Assembly (NCBI RefSeq): GCF_013416325.1
Contig: NZ_JACCGK010000019.1
Span: 16,574-80,573, forward strand
Source of the DNA: Vreelandella sedimenti
GTDB taxonomy: Bacteria; Pseudomonadota; Gammaproteobacteria; Pseudomonadales; Halomonadaceae
DNA length: 64,000 bases
Reading direction: 5' to 3'
Below, piece after piece: positions 59,860 through 64,000 of this stretch. The translations under genes and the position numbers were made by a program. How positions within the stretch are numbered: the first letter of the stretch is position 1; every line of letters starts with the position of its first letter. The notes beneath the pieces are model-generated. The model was not told where the DNA came from, searched no databases, and was given only the letters and a program-made list of their open reading frames with translations.

Positions 59860-59901
59860 ATAAGGGATAGTGCAGCCATTGCTCTGTGTCAAACAGGTCT
59901 G

Positions 59902-59938
59902 AAAAGGCCACTCGTGCAAAATTAAGGAGTGGCCATTA
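59902..59938 (-). terminator. Terminator after the cytochrome b561 gene
   Basis: A perfect 8-bp stem GGCCACTC/GAGTGGCC with a 13-base loop. On the minus strand it is followed by TTTTC, so it ends the cytochrome/PepSY unit; it may also stop the VIT gene. Confidence 0.68.
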
Positions 59939-59966
59939 TCATTGCATTGTCTTAACAACATCTTAA

Positions 59967-60536
59967 TTAAGACTGAACATCATGAGCCTTAGTGTTGGGG
60001 GTAGAGGTAGGGCGGCGGCGATAGCCATGCAACATGCTAGCGATCAAATTATCGCCTTGCTTGAGGCTTTCTACCACAGCACCCAATACATGCAGTGGTA
60101 CTAGAAAAAGAATCGCGTTGGCCATGAGTTCGTGGGTTTCTTCAACCCAGCCAACCCCCCAGAAACGATCCGTTTCTTCCATCATGTAGCCAGTAAGTCC
60201 CAGACCGAGGATTAGCCCAAGCAGCACCAGCATCATGATAGCGCCCAGCGGTGTATGGGTAATGCCGGTTTGCTCTATCTTGCTGTCGCGACCGCGCAGC
60301 ACACATTGAAGTCGGCTCACGGTAGGCCAAAAGCTCCGCCAGCGTGCACTCCAGGGACCGATAAATCCCCAAAGGATGCGTACGACGATTAATGCCACCA
60401 AGGCATAACCGACCCATTGGTGTATATCGCCCCCTTCTTCGGTTAGCCATAAGTTGACGGCTACGCCAGCAACCAAAGCCCAATGTACCAACCTGACCAA
60501 CGGGTCCCAAACACGGATACGGGTATTATCGGCCAT
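59967..60536 (-). CDS. Cytochrome b561-type membrane protein
   Basis: A 189-residue di-haem b-type cytochrome of the bacterial cytochrome b561 family (CybB-like). It starts VWDPLVRLVHWALVAGVAVN, with haem-ligand histidines spread over four membrane helices (VHW near residue 18, HQWVGYALV near 40, and LVPLHVLGAV near 150). It carries electrons between quinol and a partner. The PepSY gene lies 13 bases upstream in the same direction, a frequent pairing. Confidence 0.85.
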   Translation of the reverse strand: MADNTRIRVWDPLVRLVHWALVAGVAVNLWLTEEGGDIHQWVGYALVALIVVRILWGFIGPWSARWRSFWPTVSRLQCVLRGRDSKIEQTGITHTPLGAIMMLVLLGLILGLGLTGYMMEETDRFWGVGWVEETHELMANAILFLVPLHVLGAVVESLKQGDNLIASMLHGYRRRPTSTPNTKAHDVQS

Positions 60537-60549
60537 GGTAACCTCCTGA

Positions 60550-60831
60550 TCAGTCTTCGACTTCCTGCTTCACGATGCTGGCATCTACTGGGTTGAAATA
60601 GATCTCTACCCGGCGCTCCTGCTCGTCCCAGCCGTATATCTCGTAGCAGTTTCCCTCGGTGACCTTAAATTCTTTGATTTTGTAACCCATCTCGCTGATA
60701 CGTTCTTCCATATCAGCTTGGCTGATCCATTCGTCACTGGGGGCATCAGTACAATGAGTCTCGGCCAGCGCAGCCGTGCTAGCCGTCAGTAACAACGCCG
60801 ATGTTATAATCTTAGTGATGTGAGTTCGCAT
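60550..60831 (-). CDS. Periplasmic PepSY-domain protein
   Basis: A 93-residue exported protein with a signal peptide ending at ALAE. The body MEERISEMGYKIKEFKVTEGNCYEIYGWDEQERRVEIYFNP (by parts) is the PepSY fold, and it has a single CTDAP cysteine near the mature N-terminus. It is paired with cytochrome b561, as in other Proteobacteria where the pair is linked to redox or metal stress. ATG 60831 with AGAGG upstream is the chosen start. Confidence 0.8.
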   Translation of the reverse strand: MRTHITKIITSALLLTASTAALAETHCTDAPSDEWISQADMEERISEMGYKIKEFKVTEGNCYEIYGWDEQERRVEIYFNPVDASIVKQEVED

Positions 60832-60979
60832 AAGTAATACCTCTTTTCGATGATGGGTGGCTGTGCAAGACATATTTGTCGATTGGCACAAGGATCATCC
60901 TAAATGAGGTAACTTATGGCAGGCTTAAAAAAAGGTAAGCAGCAAAAAAACTGATTATTGAGCACGTTTTTCTGGCGCC

Positions 60980-61505
60980 TGTAGTGGTCAAGTAAAACTG
61001 GCCACCGGTTTATAGTTAACCCATTTTTTTCCTCTGCCTGATTCAGGCTAACACCCACATTATGCTGATGAGGCCTAAGCTGGCTTTAATACCTGATTAA
61101 ATAGTTCACGATATGATGCTGGCTCTCCAAGAATGAGCGATAGCCATACGTCGGCACCCATTAAACCTATAAGCTCCAAAAGAACCGCTCCATTGGCGCA
61201 TTATCACAGTAATTCCCACGCCGACTCAGGCTTTGTTTTATCAGGCATTTTCAGAGCGTCTGACGGAAACTACAGCTCGTAAAATAGCTGCCCTGGTCAG
61301 CTGTGGAACATAACGGCTTTGGGTCGCCCTCGGCTTTTATAGACCATTTTTAATACACAACTGGTGAGTTCGCTATCCGGCGATAACGACTTCGCCCAGC
61401 CAACCGGTTTTCTAGCTAATATGTCAATGACAACCGTTAGATAGGCCCAGCGATCTCCAGTTTAGATATACGTGACATCGCTATCCCAAACGAGGTTGGG
61501 CCCTT
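60980..61505 (-). pseudogene. IS3-family transposase (OrfB, DDE) remnant
   Basis: Minus-strand translation gives pieces of an IS3-type integrase core in changing frames with stops: NLVWDSDVTYI, GDRWAYLTVVIDILARKPVGWAKS (by parts), KSRGRPKAVMFHS and SRRGNYCDNAPMERFFWSL. The GTAGTGGTCAAGTAAAACTGG at its left edge resembles an IS3 terminal repeat. In-frame stops and shifts make it non-functional. Confidence 0.85.
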
Positions 61506-61539
61506 AAAAATACCGATAACGGGTGAACCGACCGCTTGC

Positions 61540-62133
61540 CTAAGACGTAAAAGCCAGTACGGCACTAACACAAAGCCCATCGCGAAGCCGAACAACGAAA
61601 GCCGAATAAAACGCGACCACTGTAACCGAGTGATTGGTGGCGGTGGGGGAAGCATTGCCAGGTGTTAAACGAGAATCCAAGGGAATGAAGTACCATGCAG
61701 CCTTCACGCCAGCAGCCGTTAGCACAGCAAATACCATACAAGTGAGACGCCATGCATCGTATAGGAACACGGCGGAGGGCACGGCAATGCTAATACCGAT
61801 GCTGGTACCAGCATTCATGATGGATATTACACGACCGTGCATCGTGCGACTCACCAATGCCGTCATCGCATCGGTAAGTTTTGGCATCATCAAACCGGCG
61901 CAGATACCGCAGATAAACCCACCAATACCCATTGATAGTGCGCATACGACTGACTGAGCAGCGCGAGACCTGCAACGCCTAAGCACCCTGATAATGCCGA
62001 TCAAGTAGGACGTTAGCCAGCTCGGTAATAATTGACAGGACAAATAGGCCAAAAGTGAAGCATCCAAACCCGTAGCTAATCGCGACCAGTGCTGCACCAA
62101 GAAGGGAAAATTCGATGTTCGACAAAACCTTCA
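61540..62133 (-). pseudogene. Frameshifted, truncated MFS transporter (YbfB-like)
   Basis: An N-terminal fragment (MKVLSNIEFSLLGAALVAISYGFG, by parts; 61979-62133) continues in another frame (61540-61990) with ALSMGIGGFICGICAGLMMPKL and SIMNAGTSIGISIAVP, all typical of MFS permeases of YbfB type. The C-terminal half is missing, cut near the IS3 remnant. It is a dead gene. Confidence 0.75.
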
Positions 62134-62429
62134 TAAAGCTATTCGTCTTTCGTGTTTTATCTTGAAGGACTTGCAAATATCGCAATTGACACAATGGAAT
62201 CCGTGTTGAGCAATAAGATATGTTAATCCCCACTTAGCCTACCCAGATCCAAGTCGCGACAGAGCGGGTATACCCATTGGCTAGCTAACCAGCTTTGTAA
62301 TTTAACGATAGAATTTTTTTAAAAAAATTATTCTGGAATCATATTCGAAATAAATCTAAGCTTATGAGTTATTTTGATATATACTATTTTCATAATCAAA
62401 AAATTAAATTACCTATCTTGGTGATCGCG

Positions 62430-63296
62430 ATGCAATGCCCAATCGTTACGCACTTTTTTGATGAGCCCACCAATACCTTTAGCTATGTGGTTCAAGACTC
62501 AGACAGCCGTGCCTGTGCGGTCATCGATTCAGTGCTCGACTTTGATTATGCCGCTGGGCAGACGGACGTGCGATCCGCTGACAACATCATCGCCTTTATT
62601 CGCGAACACGATCTCGAGGTGGTCTGGATTTTGGAGACCCATGTGCATGCCGACCACCTCTCGGCTGCGCCATACCTGCATGATCAGTTAGGCGGTAAAA
62701 CCGGCATTGGCGCCAACATAGTGAAGGTGCAGGAGATATTCGGTAAGGCGTTCAATGCGGGCAGCGAGTTTGCCCGGGATGGCAGCCAATTTGATGCGCT
62801 GTTCGAAGAAGGGGATACGTTTACCATTGGCCAATTACAGGGCAATGTTCTGCACACTCCTGGGCATACGCCCGCCTGTTTAACCTACGTAGTGGGCGAT
62901 GCCGCCTTTGTAGGCGATACGCTTTTTATGCCGGATTATGGCACCGCGCGGTGTGACTTTCCCGGCGGCGATGCGCGCACCCTTTATCACTCTATTCAAA
63001 AAGTGTTGGCGCTTCCCGAGCAGACGCGGCTGTTCTTATGCCACGACTATAAAGCCCCCGGCCGTGATAACTTTGAGCATGAAAGCAGCGTTGCGGAACA
63101 GCGCAGTGAGAATGTCCATGTTCATGAAGGTATCAGCGAAGACGAGTTCGTGAAGATGCGCACTGAGCGCGACGCCACCTTAGGCATGCCGAAGCTCATT
63201 ATTCCCTCTGTGCAAGTCAATATGCGTGCAGGGGAGCTGCCTCCGGCGGAAGAGAACGGCACCGTCTATCTCAAAGTGCCGATTAATTTTTTCTAA
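62430..63296 (+). CDS. Metallo-beta-lactamase-fold persulfide dioxygenase-like protein
   Basis: A protein of 288 residues from ATG 62430 (a frame from 62364 adds 22 residues without a ribosome site). The metal motif ETHVHADHLSAAPYL (HxHxDH), then LHTPGHTPACLTY, VGDTLFMPDYGTARCDFPGG and LCHDYK are those of the ETHE1/Blh group, non-haem iron enzymes that oxidise persulfides. The YeeE-type transporter genes directly after it support a sulfur role. It is co-directional with them. Confidence 0.83.
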   Translation: MQCPIVTHFFDEPTNTFSYVVQDSDSRACAVIDSVLDFDYAAGQTDVRSADNIIAFIREHDLEVVWILETHVHADHLSAAPYLHDQLGGKTGIGANIVKVQEIFGKAFNAGSEFARDGSQFDALFEEGDTFTIGQLQGNVLHTPGHTPACLTYVVGDAAFVGDTLFMPDYGTARCDFPGGDARTLYHSIQKVLALPEQTRLFLCHDYKAPGRDNFEHESSVAEQRSENVHVHEGISEDEFVKMRTERDATLGMPKLIIPSVQVNMRAGELPPAEENGTVYLKVPINFF

Positions 63297-63325
63297 CGGT
63301 TTGAGTGCGATCTAAGGAGTCACCA

Positions 63326-63793
63326 GTGGATTGGACAGCAGGCTTACAAGGGCTGGTTGGGGGTGTGTTGATCGGGCTTTCCGCTACCTGGCTGATGGCA
63401 ACGCTAGGGCGTATTGCGGGTATCAGTGGCATCGTGGGCAATTTGATAACACAACGCCCCAAGGGCGATAGCGCTTGGCGAGTGGCTTTTCTGTTAGGGC
63501 TGATTAGCGGCCCGCTTTTGCTTATGGCTTTTGGTGGTGGTTTGGGCAACGTTGCCGGTAGCCCTGGCGAGGTGATCGGCGCATCAGTAGGAGGTGTAGG
63601 GTTAATGCTAGTGGCTGGGCTGTTAGTGGGCGTAGGCACGGGGCTGGGCAGTGGCTGTACCAGCGGCCATGGCGTATGCGGACTGGCGCGCTTGGCGCCA
63701 CGCTCCATGGCGGCCACCGGTATGTTTTTAGTGACGGGGCTAGTGACCGTTTATATCTCGCGCCACTTGCTAGGTTTAGGTGGCGTTCAATGA
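63326..63793 (+). CDS. YeeE/YedE-type sulfur transporter half, PmpA-like
   Basis: A 155-residue membrane protein of the YeeE/YedE (DUF395) family, with GTG start behind TAAGGAG. Four or five hydrophobic helices; the conserved cysteine motif is GLGSGCTSGHGVCGLARLAPRSM (about residues 110-132, stated in part), in which a cysteine carries sulfur substrates in relatives such as the thiosulfate transporter YeeE. It overlaps the next gene by four bases (ATGA). Confidence 0.83.
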   Translation: MDWTAGLQGLVGGVLIGLSATWLMATLGRIAGISGIVGNLITQRPKGDSAWRVAFLLGLISGPLLLMAFGGGLGNVAGSPGEVIGASVGGVGLMLVAGLLVGVGTGLGSGCTSGHGVCGLARLAPRSMAATGMFLVTGLVTVYISRHLLGLGGVQ

Positions 63794-64000
63794 ATAGTTC
63801 AATGAGTCAGTCAAACAAGAGCAGTTGGATAAAAACGGCGGCAGGCTATGCGGCGGGGCTACTTTTCGGTATTGGTTTGGCTGTTTCAGGCATGACGGAC
63901 CCCGCGCGAGTAGTGGGATTTCTAGACGTAGCGGGTGCCTGGGATCCAACGCTGATGTTCGTATTGGGCGGGGCCGTCGTTACCACCTTTATCGGCTATC
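63790..64000 (+). CDS. Second YeeE/YedE-type half, PmpB-like (cut by window end)
   Basis: Partial, 70 residues visible. It begins MNSSMSQSNKSSW and then shows GYAAGLLFGIGLAVSGMTDPARVVGFLDVAG (by parts), the hallmark of the partner half of split YeeE proteins. It is coupled to the preceding gene. The rest lies outside the window. Confidence 0.8.
   Translation, partial: MNSSMSQSNKSSWIKTAAGYAAGLLFGIGLAVSGMTDPARVVGFLDVAGAWDPTLMFVLGGAVVTTFIGY

Overview
The window looks like a chromosomal segment of a gammaproteobacterium, most likely a member of the Halomonadaceae or a close relative. This is inferred from gene content and order (ftsK-lolA-rarA; pyrD-rmf-rlmL; an NAD-glutamate dehydrogenase of the 180 kDa class; TRAP transport) and from moderately high GC in the core genes. 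The genus is not proven by anything I can compute here.

Layout. 0-28.6 kb is an ordinary core region: ftsK, lolA, rarA, a hemerythrin-like protein, murI, trmA, gdhB, pyrD, rmf, rlmKL, a glutaredoxin-like protein, pdxB, a RelBE-type toxin-antitoxin pair, htpX, alaA, a YlqF-type GTPase and msrB. It ends with a minus-strand operon that joins an HpxW-like Ntn-hydrolase to a TakP-like TRAP transporter. 28.9-30.3 kb is an amplified tRNA operon: five tRNA-Glu and five tRNA-Gly genes alternate. Behind four of the tRNA-Gly genes lies a tRNA-Gly 3'-end copy whose T-loop has been replaced by hairpins. 30.4-34.3 kb carries an ABC exporter, queF, a nitroreductase and a YiiD-type thioesterase, and then a tRNA-Ser.

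34.5-52.1 kb is an accessory island that starts at the tRNA-Ser. It holds, in order: (i) an AT-rich two-gene unit encoding a Cap4/DUF4297-type nuclease and a Rad50/SMC-like ATPase with a zinc hook, which is Lamassu-like and probably anti-phage or anti-plasmid; (ii) a run of three small same-strand genes, each closed by an attC-like imperfect palindrome, which I read as an integron cassette array without an integrase (CALIN); (iii) a phage/ICE-type recombination block (RadC, YqaJ exonuclease, ERF annealing protein, DUF932 protein), including a 20-residue hydrophobic peptide gene; (iv) SOS-controlled umuDC; and (v) a primase/helicase-like protein with an altered Walker A, an inovirus Gp2-like (YagK/YfjJ) protein, an AlpA-type regulator and an unknown gene. 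I found no integrase and no second att copy.

52.2-60.9 kb is an envelope-modification block: eptA, a PAP2 phosphatase, dgkA, a family-9 glycosyltransferase and a PmrAB-type two-component system with an exact PmrA-box match upstream. It is followed by a VIT-family transporter and a cytochrome b561/PepSY pair. 61.0-62.2 kb is decayed DNA (an IS3-family transposase remnant and a frameshifted MFS gene). 62.4-64.0 kb is a sulfur module: a persulfide-dioxygenase-like metallo-beta-lactamase-fold protein and two YeeE/YedE-type transporter halves, the second cut by the window end.

For a reader hunting novelty, the strongest targets are the two-gene nuclease/SMC unit, the integrase-less cassette array with its unrecognised 288- and 167-residue products, and the tRNA-Gly 3'-end repeats.
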